The notes beneath the pieces are model-generated. The model did no database searches. It was not told where the DNA came from and saw only the letters and a program-made list of their open reading frames with translations. DNA of 64,000 nucleotides from Collinsella sp. AF33-16 (GTDB lineage: Bacteria > Actinomycetota > Coriobacteriia > Coriobacteriales > Coriobacteriaceae). The stretch is from NCBI RefSeq assembly GCF_003475325.1, contig NZ_QRQC01000007.1, forward strand, positions 1-64,000. Direction: 5' to 3'. Positions within the stretch are counted from its first letter, which is position 1; every line of letters begins with the position of its first letter. This document shows positions 49,322 through 58,011 of the stretch, in pieces. Made by a program: the position numbers and the translations under genes.

Positions 49322-52087
49322 ATGGACCAGGACCGCCAAAACAGCCAGCGCCGCGACGCGCAGAACACGGAGCGCGAGCAGGATTTTACGACCTACCGCA
49401 CCGCCCAAAGCTCAAACGACATGGTGCCGATGGTTTTTCGCCGTAGCATCTACCGCACAATCCGAGGCAGTCTTAAGCGCTTCTTATCCATCGTCGTAAT
49501 CACGGCGCTCGGCGTGAGCGTGATGTGCGGCCTCAAGGCGGGTTGCGAGGATCTGTGCGATTCGGTCGATGCCTATTTTGACCAGCAGAATGTTTATGAC
49601 ATCAACGTGCAGTCGACCTATGGTCTGACCGATGACGATCTTGCTGCGATCCAAGAGGTCGATGGCGTCGAGACGGCCGAGGGCATCTACACCGAGACTG
49701 CCTACACCGCCGTGGGCACAACGCGCGAGCGCGTGGTTGTCCAGAGCCTTTCCAGGGAGAATATCGATCAACCGGTGCTGTTGAGCGGCGATTTGCCCGA
49801 GTGTGCCGGCGAGGTCGCGGTGACCTCACGTTTTTTGAAGGCTTCGGGCAAGAAAATCGGCGATACGGTGAGCTTTGCCGCCAACGATGCGAGCTCGTCG
49901 AACCAAAGCGCCAAGGACCAGTTTGCCGATGGGGACTACACCATCACGGCAGAGGTTCTCGATCCCACCGACGTGAGCTCCGACTCGACGGTCAACGCCT
50001 TCCGTGCTGCTTCGACTGCGGACTACAAGTTCTACGTGAGCGAGGATGCCGCGACATCTTCTTCCTACTCCGCTGTCCACGTGGTCGTCGAGGGAGCCAA
50101 GAGCCTCAACTCCTATTCGGATGCCTACTCGGCAAAGATCAATGAGGTCAAGGGCAATATCGAGAAGATCCGCGAGGAGCGTGAGAAGGCGCGCACTCAG
50201 GAGCTGACGGTCGACACACCGGCGAGCTTGGACGCGGCTGAGCGTCAGGCGAATATGGTCTTTGGGATCGAGCAGGACAACATCAATCGCATGGCCGAGG
50301 GCAGCGACGAGCGTGCGCAGGCGCAAGCCGACCTGGACCAGCGCCGCGCCGCCGCCGACCAGCAGTTTGCCGATGCCCGCGCCGAGCTCTCTGACCTGGG
50401 CGAATGCACCTGGTACATCCAGGACCGCGGCAATATCGCAAGCTACTCGAGCGTCGAGAGCGATAGTTCTTCGATCGAGGCCATCGCCACGGTGTTCCCG
50501 TTCATCTTCTTTATCGTCGCCGTGCTTATCAGCCTCACCACCGCCACCCGCATGGTCGAGGAGGAGCGCACGCTTATTGGCCTGTACAAGGCGCTCGGCT
50601 ATTCACGCGGGCGTATCCTGTCCAAATATGTGGACTACTCGCTGTGGGCGTGTCTGATCGGTGGCGTGCTCGGCAATATCATCGGATTTGTGGGTCTGCC
50701 GCTGTTCTTGTTTACGGTGTTCGACGACATGTACTCGCTGCCCCAGATGCTACTTTCGTACGACATCGTGTCCTCGATCGTTTCGGTGGCGCTGTTTGCC
50801 GTGGGCGTGGTGGGAGCCACGATTATCGCCTGCCGCCACGAGATGGCCGAGACCCCTGCCTCGCTCATGCGTCCCAAGGCTCCGCCCGCCGGCTCGCGCA
50901 TCCTGCTCGAGCGTATCGGATTTATCTGGCGCCGCATGGGCTTCTTAAACAAGGTGGCGGCGCGTAACCTGTTCCGCTACAAAAAGCGCGCCTTTATGAC
51001 CATCTTTGGCATTGCGGGCTGCACGGCGCTTGTGATTTGCGGTATGGGCATCCGTGATACGTCGGTCGCGCTGTCGCCCAAGCAGTACGGGCACATCACA
51101 CGCTACGATTTGCTGGCGGTCGCCAATCCCGATGATTTTTCGCAGACGTGCGCGGCGTTGGATGAGCGCAGTGCAGCCAAGGATTCCAACGTGACCGTGA
51201 CTTCGACGCTGCCGATTATGACCGACAACGTTACCTTTACATTCGGCGGAAAGAGCGAGACCGTGCAGCTGATCGTGGTGCCCGATGACCGCACGAACGA
51301 CCTGGATGACTACGTGCGCCTAGAGGACGAGTCCAAAGAGCCGCTGTCTTTGCGTGACGGAGACGTGTATCTGAGTAAGAGTTCACAGCTGGTGCTGGGG
51401 ATTCAGCCGGGCGATACGGCATACGTCCAGGATTCGTCGCTCAATGTTGCCAAGGTCAAAGTCAGTGACATTTCGCTTAACTATCTTGGCAACACGCTTT
51501 ACATGACGCAGGGCACCTATGAGCGCGCGTTCGGTCGAAGCGCACGCCTCAACGGCGTCTTTGTGCTGCTTAAGGGCTCGTCGGCCGACCAGATTGCGTT
51601 TAGCAAGAAGCTTAAGAGCGACGGTTGGCTCACCATCTCGAGCACGGCCGAACATTGGCAGAACTACGAGGCGAACTTTGCGATCATCAATTCGGTCGTG
51701 GTGCTCGTGACTTTTATGGCGGCATGCCTGTCGTTTGTGGTGGTGTTTACGCTGTCCAACACGAATATCTCCGAGCGCGAACGCGAGCTGGCGACCATCA
51801 AGGTGCTGGGCTTCCGCCGTGGCGAGGTGCACCATTACGTCAACAAGGAGACGTTGATCCTCACGGCAATTGGCGCCGCGCTGGGCGTGCCACTGGGCGG
51901 CTTGCTGGCCGAGAGTTTTACGTACATTTTGCAGATGCCGTCGCTGTACTTTGACGTCGAAGTCGAGCCGCTAAGCTACGTGCTCGCCGTGGTGCTTTCC
52001 TTTGGCTTTACGTTTATCGTCAACCTAGCCACCAATCGTACCCTCAACAAGATCGACATGGTCGGCGCCCTCAAGAGCGCCGAGTGA
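49322..52087 (+). CDS. Large FtsX-like ABC permease
   Basis: About 921 residues. After a charged N-terminal tail comes a first helix (FLSIVVITALGVSVMCGLKA, near 56-75), an outer domain of about 310 residues with a predicted coiled coil near 255-355 (EKIREEREKART, ERAQAQADLDQRRAAADQQF), three helices (about 400-530), a soluble segment with FRYKKRAFMTIFGIAGCTAL starting the second half, another outer domain, and three last helices. This is the duplicated FtsX layout. ATG 49322 is chosen; GTG 49310 overlaps the ATPase stop. A REP-like hairpin lies at the stop codon. Confidence 0.9.
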   Translation: MDQDRQNSQRRDAQNTEREQDFTTYRTAQSSNDMVPMVFRRSIYRTIRGSLKRFLSIVVITALGVSVMCGLKAGCEDLCDSVDAYFDQQNVYDINVQSTYGLTDDDLAAIQEVDGVETAEGIYTETAYTAVGTTRERVVVQSLSRENIDQPVLLSGDLPECAGEVAVTSRFLKASGKKIGDTVSFAANDASSSNQSAKDQFADGDYTITAEVLDPTDVSSDSTVNAFRAASTADYKFYVSEDAATSSSYSAVHVVVEGAKSLNSYSDAYSAKINEVKGNIEKIREEREKARTQELTVDTPASLDAAERQANMVFGIEQDNINRMAEGSDERAQAQADLDQRRAAADQQFADARAELSDLGECTWYIQDRGNIASYSSVESDSSSIEAIATVFPFIFFIVAVLISLTTATRMVEEERTLIGLYKALGYSRGRILSKYVDYSLWACLIGGVLGNIIGFVGLPLFLFTVFDDMYSLPQMLLSYDIVSSIVSVALFAVGVVGATIIACRHEMAETPASLMRPKAPPAGSRILLERIGFIWRRMGFLNKVAARNLFRYKKRAFMTIFGIAGCTALVICGMGIRDTSVALSPKQYGHITRYDLLAVANPDDFSQTCAALDERSAAKDSNVTVTSTLPIMTDNVTFTFGGKSETVQLIVVPDDRTNDLDDYVRLEDESKEPLSLRDGDVYLSKSSQLVLGIQPGDTAYVQDSSLNVAKVKVSDISLNYLGNTLYMTQGTYERAFGRSARLNGVFVLLKGSSADQIAFSKKLKSDGWLTISSTAEHWQNYEANFAIINSVVVLVTFMAACLSFVVVFTLSNTNISERERELATIKVLGFRRGEVHHYVNKETLILTAIGAALGVPLGGLLAESFTYILQMPSLYFDVEVEPLSYVLAVVLSFGFTFIVNLATNRTLNKIDMVGALKSAE

Positions 52088-52124
52088 CCTGCCAAAAAGG
52101 GACAGGTTTATTTTGGCAGGTTTT
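52088..52124. repeat. CCAAAAAGGGACAGG hairpin, copy 2
   Basis: CCTGCCAAAA (52088-52097) and TTTTGGCAGG (52111-52120) around GGGACAGGTTTA, then TTTTATCTG. It begins right after the permease TGA. Confidence 0.8.
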
Positions 52125-52131
52125 ATCTGCG

Positions 52132-52175
52132 CAAACGCCGGGCACCTACGAGCGACCCGGCGTTTGTTGCTTTGC
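52132..52175 (+). terminator. Terminator after the ABC permease gene
   Basis: CAAACGCCGGG and CCCGGCGTTTG pair, followed by TTGCTTTGC. Confidence 0.8.
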
Positions 52176-52255
52176 TATCTTTTGCCCGCAGGCGTGGATG
52201 AGAGGCTTTCTTTAGCCTTCGAGATTGGGCTTGAATGGGTCGTATGCCACAAAAC

Positions 52256-52395
52256 GGGCCTATCTACTACGTTTAATTGGACACCCTCAACCATGCCGGG
52301 AAAACGAAAAATAAAACCGCAGGTAGAAGGCCTGTCGATTTTCGAAAAAGGCGGTCATGGTTGGCCCCATCGAGTTAAACGTAGTAGATGGCCCC
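52256..52395. repeat. 140-base palindrome with ATCTACTACGTTTAA arms
   Basis: GGGCC.ATCTACTACGTTTAA at 52256-52276 pairs with TTAAACGTAGTAGATGGCCC at 52375-52394; a second stem CAACCATG/CATGGTTG lies inside, and the middle contains GCAGGTAGAAGGCCTGTCG. A TTTTC follows. No ORF of note. Confidence 0.65.
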
Positions 52396-52457
52396 TTTTC
52401 GTGGCGCGCGGTCAGCTCAATGCTAATCTCCGTGCCGGAACTGACCCAGTTGTTTGT

Positions 52458-52526
52458 AAGTTGCGGTGATATACGGACTGTTTGGCGCTTTGGAGCTTCA
52501 AAACAGTCCCTATCTCACCGCAACTT
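52458..52526. repeat. AAGTTGCGGTGA hairpin, copy 1
   Basis: AAGTTGCGGTGA and TCACCGCAACTT enclose a variable inner stem (GGACTGTTT/AAACAGTCC). Other copies are at 53695-53762 and 61121-61189. Confidence 0.75.
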
Positions 52527-52570
52527 AGGAGAAGGGCGGGGGTGGTTGGGTGCTGGTGGGTCGGAGCGTG

Positions 52571-53509
52571 TTAGGCCTGTTGGCGGTGCTTCCATTGTTT
52601 GCGGCACCAGCGCATGAGCGCTTTGATGACGGGAATCGTGATGAGGATGATCCATGCAGGATGGGGCTGTCCCAAACAGAGCCACATGTAGAGGAACCAA
52701 GCGATGGCGGCTGCCGGGTAGATGACCTCGATCAGCTTAGATAAGTGGCGTTGGTCGATAAAGTCGCCAAGCGCGTAATAGACGGGAATCAGAAAGACGA
52801 GGAAGAGTCCCGTAGCCCATGTGCCGTAGACAATGCCGAGCACCAGATAGGCGAGGGCGACAAGCGCAGGGAAGGGGAATTTGTTCCATGCACGTCCGAC
52901 CTTGGTGTGGAAATGCTTGCCGTGATGGTCGAGCTTGTCGTGTGCTTCCTTCCAGCTGGAAAACGTCTCGCCGTCGATGGTGACGGTGCCGTCGTCATTG
53001 GTATGCACACTATGTCCATCGTCCTCAAGCGTATCGATATGCAATCCGCCTGGCCCCACATGGACCTCTTCACCCTTGCGCTCGTTAGCCACATGGATGC
53101 CATTCCAGCCAACATGAACCTCTTCGCCTTTGTTGGGGTCAATAACGTGGATGCCGCGCGCGAGGGAAATATCGACAAGTGGCTTATCGCTGCAATCAGC
53201 GTGTTCAGTAGAAGCCTCAGCCTCCTCAGCCTTATCTGAAGCTTTGGTGCCGGCGTTGCTGTTCTGCGCCTCATCATCAGCCTGCGAGTCGTCAGTGCTA
53301 TCCACCGCCTCCCCATACAGCAGCTCATCCAGCGACACGCCATACAGCGCGGCGAGCGCAATAAGGTTATCGGTATCGGGAGAGGATTCGCTGCGCTCCC
53401 ATTTACTGACAGCCTGACGACTCACACCCAGCTGGGCGGCAAGCGCCTCCTGAGAAAGCCCGGCAGCCTTGCGGCGATCGACGAGCCGCTGTGCCATCGC
53501 AAGATCCAT
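52571..53509 (-). CDS. XRE-family regulator with membrane-anchoring C-terminus
   Basis: About 312 residues. Residues 6-60 are a Cro/CI helix-turn-helix (AGLSQEALAAQLGVSRQAVS, KWERSESSPDTDNLIAL). A Glu/Asp/Ala-rich stretch follows (about 70-110). Residues about 118-165 contain two near-exact 18-residue repeats built on KGEEVHVG..GIHV. The C-terminal 100 residues hold three or four hydrophobic helices. It is thus a DNA-binding protein tied to the membrane. ATG 53509 follows GAAAGGAACTGTC. Target and signal are unknown. Confidence 0.85.
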   Translation of the reverse strand: MDLAMAQRLVDRRKAAGLSQEALAAQLGVSRQAVSKWERSESSPDTDNLIALAALYGVSLDELLYGEAVDSTDDSQADDEAQNSNAGTKASDKAEEAEASTEHADCSDKPLVDISLARGIHVIDPNKGEEVHVGWNGIHVANERKGEEVHVGPGGLHIDTLEDDGHSVHTNDDGTVTIDGETFSSWKEAHDKLDHHGKHFHTKVGRAWNKFPFPALVALAYLVLGIVYGTWATGLFLVFLIPVYYALGDFIDQRHLSKLIEVIYPAAAIAWFLYMWLCLGQPHPAWIILITIPVIKALMRWCRKQWKHRQQA

Positions 53510-53694
53510 GACAGTTCCTTTCATGTGGTGACCGTAATCGAATGAGCCGAGTATGCCGAGAACAACCGGTAGCGACCACCATTTCTAGTTAGAATCTGCC
53601 CCAACCCTACCGCAACTACCGGTAGCAACCCCTAACGACCAGCCATTTCAGGACAAATGCCAGTGCAAGTAGCAGCCAAGAGCCCCCACTCAGT

Positions 53695-53762
53695 AAGTTG
53701 CGGTGGAATAGTTTTTGGATTCAGCCATTTGCGGACTAAGCAGGAACTATTTCACCGCAACT
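53695..53762. repeat. AAGTTGCGGTG hairpin, copy 2
   Basis: AAGTTGCGGTGGAATAGTT and AACTATTTCACCGCAACT pair around a 30-base centre. Confidence 0.75.
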
Positions 53763-53823
53763 GAATTTCAGACCAGGCACCCGCAGCAAGAAGACGAATA
53801 GCCTCGGCGAGTATGTAAACGCA

Positions 53824-53920
53824 GGGCCCTCCGACCCCGCCCGACGATTTCGATTGGCGACCTTTGACGGAGTCAAGGGAGGAGCCAAATCGAAATACGT
53901 CGGGCGGGGTCGGAGGGCCC
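53824..53920 (-). terminator. Very long hairpin after pfkA
   Basis: GGGCCCTCCGACCCCGCCCG (from 53824) pairs with CGGGCGGGGTCGGAGGGCCC (to 53920); the stem continues inward through ATTTCGATTGG/CCAAATCGAAAT and CCTTTGAC/GTCAAGGG. It is one nearly unbroken stem of more than 40 bp, 23 bases from the pfkA stop. There is no T-run, so it may act as a transcript-end protector rather than a plain terminator. Confidence 0.6.
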
Positions 53921-53943
53921 GATGGGGTGGATTCCAGCCGAGG

Positions 53944-55023
53944 CTATTCGTCGCCGAAGCTGATGCCCAACGCCTTGGCCTCGCGCACCAGGTCGCTCTG
54001 GGGGTCGACAAACTTGAGCTTGCCGGCGACCTCCTCGAGCGGCATGTGGCACATCTTGCCGTCACGCAGGGCAATCATGTAGCCAAACTCGCCGCGTAGG
54101 CACCCCAGTGCCGCCTCGACGCCGCACTGGGTCGCAAAGATGCGGTCCTGGGCGTCGGGTTGGCCGCCGCGCTGCGTGTGGCCGGGGATGGCGACGCGGG
54201 TCTCGCGACCAGTCTTGGCCTCGATCTCCTTGGCGATGTCGTAGACGATCGACGGACTCGTGCGCTCGGCGAGCTTTTTCTTGTACTCCTTCTTGGGCAG
54301 CGCTGCGTCCTCCTTGGAGATAGCGCCCTCGGCGACGGCCACGATGGTAAAGCGGCTGCCGGTCTCCATGCGATGCTCGATGGTCTTGATGACGTTGTCC
54401 ATGTCGTAGGGGATCTCGGGAATCAAGATGACGTCCGCGCCGCCCGCGACGCCGGCATACAGCGGAATCCAACCGACCTTGTGGCCCATGATCTCGATGA
54501 CAAACACGCGGCCGTGACTCGAGGCAGTGGTGTGGATGTCGTCGATGCACTTGGTGGCGACGTCGATGGCGCTCGTAAAGCCAAACGTCAACTCGGTGCC
54601 CCAGGTGTCGTTATCGATGGTCTTGGGCAGGGCGATAACGTTGAGGCCTTCTTCGCGCAGGCGGTTGGCGGTCTTGGTGGATCCGTTGCCGCCCAGCATA
54701 AACAGGCAGTCGAGCTGCAGTTTATGATAGGTGTGGACCATTGCGGGCACCTTCTCGACGCCGTCGGCCTCGGGAATGTCCAGGCGCTTGAACGGCGTGC
54801 GGCTCGTGCCCAGGATGGTGCCGCCGCGGGTGAGGATGCCGCTAAAGTCTGCCGGCGTCATCACGCGAAAACGGCTGTAGATGAGGCCCTGGTAGCCGTC
54901 CTCAAAACCATAGATCTCGATAGGCTCTTCGCTATTGGTCATGAGCGTTTTGACGATGCCGCGCATGGTGGCATTGAGCGCCTGGCAGTCGCCGCCACTG
55001 GTAAGAAGACCGATCCTGAGCAT
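53944..55023 (-). CDS. pfkA: 6-phosphofructokinase, PfkA family
   Basis: Phosphorylates fructose-6-phosphate, the committed glycolytic step. The 359 residues have LLTSGGDCQALNA near 6-18, FMLGGNGSTKTANRL near 107-121, PKTIDNDTWGT near 133-143 (catalytic Asp) and GHTQRGGQPDAQD near 282. Gly follows the GGN motif (the ATP-type residue), but Lys precedes TIDND (common in PPi-type and group III enzymes), and GGN has Asn where E. coli has Asp. ATP is the more likely donor, but PPi cannot be excluded by eye. ATG 55023 follows GGAAGGATTCATC. Confidence 0.92.
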   Translation of the reverse strand: MLRIGLLTSGGDCQALNATMRGIVKTLMTNSEEPIEIYGFEDGYQGLIYSRFRVMTPADFSGILTRGGTILGTSRTPFKRLDIPEADGVEKVPAMVHTYHKLQLDCLFMLGGNGSTKTANRLREEGLNVIALPKTIDNDTWGTELTFGFTSAIDVATKCIDDIHTTASSHGRVFVIEIMGHKVGWIPLYAGVAGGADVILIPEIPYDMDNVIKTIEHRMETGSRFTIVAVAEGAISKEDAALPKKEYKKKLAERTSPSIVYDIAKEIEAKTGRETRVAIPGHTQRGGQPDAQDRIFATQCGVEAALGCLRGEFGYMIALRDGKMCHMPLEEVAGKLKFVDPQSDLVREAKALGISFGDE

Positions 55024-55163
55024 GATGAATCCTTCCGGGCAAGTTATAACATGCGCATAAGTTTACCCCCGCACACTGTTGATGCGGAGGTAAAACGTGT
55101 TAGCTCAAATGTATAGAAATGTAAGCAACGTCAGGCGAGCGTAAGGACGACGGTGCCAGCTCC

Positions 55164-56249
55164 TTACAGCGCGAAGGCGTCGACGTCGCCCCAGTGGCGG
55201 CGCAGCGTGATGGCGGCAGCGGGCTCGGTATTGTCAAAGACGACCGACCACTGCGTGTTGCTGGTGATGTCTTCCGGATTGGGCTCTTGCGCCGCAGCGC
55301 GCAGGGCCTTCCAAGCGACTGCCTCGTCTTGGGCACCGACATGGGCGTCGAGGACATCGGCGATGGCGATGGCGCGTTCCTTGCCATGGCCCAGTTCGCC
55401 GTTCTTTTGGTTGGGTAGCACTTCGGCACCATAGCAGGCGTAGAAGTTCGTAACCTGGCGCACGGGCGTCGCCTTGCATGCGCGGTCGGGGTCGCGCGGA
55501 TCCCACTCCACCACCCGCGCGTCACCGGCGGCGTCGTTGATAAAGAAGTGGTAATCGCGTCCTGCCATGGCGTGCATGTCGTAGGCAGAAAGCAGGTCGA
55601 CGGCCTCCTGCGTGGTAGCCGCGCGGTCGAGCACCAGGCGGATGGCGAGCGAAGTGTTGATGACGGGGCGCTGCGTGTCCTGGTCACAGGGTTTGGAATC
55701 CAGGGTGAGTACGGCAATGGACACGCCACATTCGTTAACACCATCGAGCTGGGCAAACGAGCCCATGAGTGCGGCGGCGCGTCCGGCGACGGAGTCAAGC
55801 GGAGTGTTATCGCCCAGGTTATTGAGGGCGGCAAACCCGATGGAGGCATAGCCGTCGCGCGGGTGATTGCGCACCAGCAGCGCTGAGGTGTCGTCCTTAA
55901 AGTCGTAATTGCGACCGGTGCGCACGCGGCCTTCGGCATCCACGGCGACAAAAGCGCTGCAGGCAAACTGGGGCGCCTGGACATGTGCCGGCACGCCGGG
56001 GAGCGCCTGCGCCACCACGGCATCGATGTAGGCCTGGTCGTCGCGCACGCCAGCGGCGATGATGCGATCAAGATCGTAGTCGTAGACGATGTCGATTACG
56101 TACAGGTCATAGCCATCCGCGTAGCCGGTCAAGCGTTTGAGCGACGCGGCGGACTTGATTTGCTTGTGATAAACGATACCGGTGGCAGCGGCAAGGCCGA
56201 CGGCGACTCCCGCGGTACCGCAGGCGATGGCAATGTTACGTGGCTTCAT
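55164..56249 (-). CDS. Ntn-hydrolase of the linear amide C-N hydrolase / acyltransferase family, membrane-anchored
   Basis: A 361-residue protein. An N-terminal hydrophobic segment (IAIACGTAGVAVGLAAATGI) should anchor or export it. The likely catalytic Cys lies in APQFACSAFVAVD near residue 96, followed by GRNYDF near 113, which is typical of choloylglycine-hydrolase and isopenicillin N acyltransferase-like Ntn enzymes that are cut just before that Cys. NGVNECGVSI and WDPRD-like segments follow. Substrate could be an N-acyl amino acid, a peptide-linked amide or a bile salt; true bile salt hydrolases begin at Cys2, so this is not a standard one. ATG 56249 follows GAGGAGCCGTC. Confidence 0.85.
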   Translation of the reverse strand: MKPRNIAIACGTAGVAVGLAAATGIVYHKQIKSAASLKRLTGYADGYDLYVIDIVYDYDLDRIIAAGVRDDQAYIDAVVAQALPGVPAHVQAPQFACSAFVAVDAEGRVRTGRNYDFKDDTSALLVRNHPRDGYASIGFAALNNLGDNTPLDSVAGRAAALMGSFAQLDGVNECGVSIAVLTLDSKPCDQDTQRPVINTSLAIRLVLDRAATTQEAVDLLSAYDMHAMAGRDYHFFINDAAGDARVVEWDPRDPDRACKATPVRQVTNFYACYGAEVLPNQKNGELGHGKERAIAIADVLDAHVGAQDEAVAWKALRAAAQEPNPEDITSNTQWSVVFDNTEPAAAITLRRHWGDVDAFAL

Positions 56250-56410
56250 GACGGCTCCTCTCGTCCTGTTGGTGCAATTGTCGCAAAAGGAGCGCGGGCA
56301 TGATGACTCAACTTGGTGAGCGGCGCGGAACTAAGCATGGAATGAAGAGTGCGACGCTGGCGTGGCGGGGTATGCTGGAGGGGACCATCAACCCAGCGAA
56401 AGGGGAGAGC

Positions 56411-57796
56411 ATGACGGATCAGGAAACGCCCGAGCGCGCGCACGTGACGGCCGACGATATCGAGGCTGCCAACGACCTTATCGACTTTATCGAGGCATGC
56501 CCCAGCATGTTCCATACGGCAGCGACCATTATGGCCGAGCTCGACGAGGCGGGCTTTACCTACCTGCCCGAGAATGCGGCGTGGGACATCGAGCCGGGCG
56601 GGCGTTATTACACGCAGCGCAACACCTCGAGCGTCGTTGCCTTTAAGGTGGGCGAGGACCTGGCCGCGACATGGGGCGAGGACGGCGTTGCCGGCGACTA
56701 CCATTTTCAGCTCACGGCGTCGCACAGCGATTCGCCGACGTTTAAGGTCAAGGCCGTGCCCGAGCTCGACGGCGCGGGCAAGACGCTGCGCCTGAACACC
56801 GAGGCCTACGGCGGCATGATCGACTACACCTGGTTCGACCGCCCGTTGGCGCTCGCGGGCCGCGTGTTGGTGCGCGAGGGCGACCGTATTGAGAGCCGCC
56901 TGCTCGCCACCGAGCGCGAGGTCGCTATCATTCCGAGCCTTGCCATCCATATGAACCGCGGCGTTAACGAGGGCTTTGCTCCCAATCGCGCCGTTGATCT
57001 GTGCCCGCTCATCAGCGCTGGCGATCTTAAGCAGGGTGACTTTGATGCCCTGATCGCTGACGAACTGGATGTTGAGCCTGAGCAGATTCTGGGCCGCGAC
57101 CTGTTCCTGGTCAACCGACAGGATGCGCGTATTTGGGGCTGGGCCGACGAGTTTATCTCGACGCCCAAGCTCGACGACCTGGCCTGCGCCTACACCTCGC
57201 TGCAGGCATTTTTGGGTGCCGAGAATGCGCACGACGTTTCGGTCTTTTGCTGCTTTGATAACGAGGAGGTTGGCTCCGAGACCAAGCAGGGCGCCATGTC
57301 GACGTTCTTGGCCGACGCGCTGCGCCGCATCAACGGGTCGCTGGGCTTCGATGACGAGTCGTACCACCGCACACTTGCCGCTTCGATGCTCGTGAGCTGC
57401 GACAACGCGCATGCCGTGCACCCCAACCACGCCGAGAAGTGCGACGCCCGCAACCAGGTTGTGCTTAACGGCGGCATCGTCATCAAGGAGGCCGCCAACC
57501 AGCACTACTGCACCGACGCCTTTAGCCGCGCGGTGTTCCAGGCCATTTGCGATGACGCCGACGTGCCCACGCAGGCCTTTGCCAACAAGAGCGATATGGC
57601 CGGCGGTTCTACCCTGGGCAATCTGTCCAATATGCAGGCGAGCATGCATGCCGTGGACGTGGGCCTGCCGCAGCTTGCCATGCACTCGAGCTACGAGACC
57701 GGCGGCGTGCGCGACGTAATGTACGCCATCCGCGCCCTCACCGCCTTCTACGAGCGTGACCTGACCATCAACGGCGCCGAAAGCGTGGAACTCTAA
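56411..57796 (+). CDS. M18-family aminopeptidase
   Basis: A 461-residue cytoplasmic zinc exopeptidase that prefers acidic or hydrophobic N-terminal residues. Motifs: TASHSDSPTFKVK (metal His/Asp) near 105-117, KLDDLACAY (bridging Asp) near 254, CFDNEEVGSETKQGA (catalytic Glu-Glu) near 279, CDNAHAVHPNH near 338 and MHSSYETGG (metal His) near 424. ATG 56411 follows GGGGAGAGC. Earlier in-frame starts to 56300 do not resemble the family. It is divergent from the Ntn hydrolase gene. Confidence 0.94.
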   Translation: MTDQETPERAHVTADDIEAANDLIDFIEACPSMFHTAATIMAELDEAGFTYLPENAAWDIEPGGRYYTQRNTSSVVAFKVGEDLAATWGEDGVAGDYHFQLTASHSDSPTFKVKAVPELDGAGKTLRLNTEAYGGMIDYTWFDRPLALAGRVLVREGDRIESRLLATEREVAIIPSLAIHMNRGVNEGFAPNRAVDLCPLISAGDLKQGDFDALIADELDVEPEQILGRDLFLVNRQDARIWGWADEFISTPKLDDLACAYTSLQAFLGAENAHDVSVFCCFDNEEVGSETKQGAMSTFLADALRRINGSLGFDDESYHRTLAASMLVSCDNAHAVHPNHAEKCDARNQVVLNGGIVIKEAANQHYCTDAFSRAVFQAICDDADVPTQAFANKSDMAGGSTLGNLSNMQASMHAVDVGLPQLAMHSSYETGGVRDVMYAIRALTAFYERDLTINGAESVEL

Positions 57797-57798
57797 AA

Positions 57799-57835
57799 CC
57801 TGCCAAAAAGGGACAGGTTTATTTTGGCAGGTTTT
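57799..57835. repeat. CCAAAAAGGGACAGG hairpin, copy 3
   Basis: CCTGCCAAAA/TTTTGGCAGG around GGGACAGGTTTA, starting two bases after the M18 stop and ending TTTTATCTGGGC. Nearly identical to 52088-52124. Confidence 0.8.
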
Positions 57836-57883
57836 ATCTGGGCGAATGCAAAGGGTGAAACCGAACTAGATCTGCGATACGTG

Positions 57884-57917
57884 GCCGCCGAGGTGCAGTG
57901 CGCCTCGGCGGCTTTTT
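57884..57917 (+). terminator. Terminator after the aminopeptidase gene
   Basis: GCCGCCGAGG and CCTCGGCGGC pair around TGCAGTGCG, followed by TTTTTGTG. Confidence 0.85.
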
Positions 57918-57935
57918 GTGTACAGAGTACGGCTA

Positions 57936-57959
57936 ATGCTTATAAATGCTATACATGCT
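57936..57959. promoter_or_regulatory. Three ATGCT direct repeats before the toxin-antitoxin operon
   Basis: ATGCT at 57936, 57946 and 57955 lies one helical turn apart each time, in an AT-rich stretch about 55-75 bases before the antitoxin ATG. Such phased repeats suit cooperative autorepression by the antitoxin-toxin complex. Confidence 0.45.
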
Positions 57960-58011
57960 TTACGTATCTACCATAGAGCTTTATGATATTTTGAAGTATT
58001 AAGGAGGGGTC

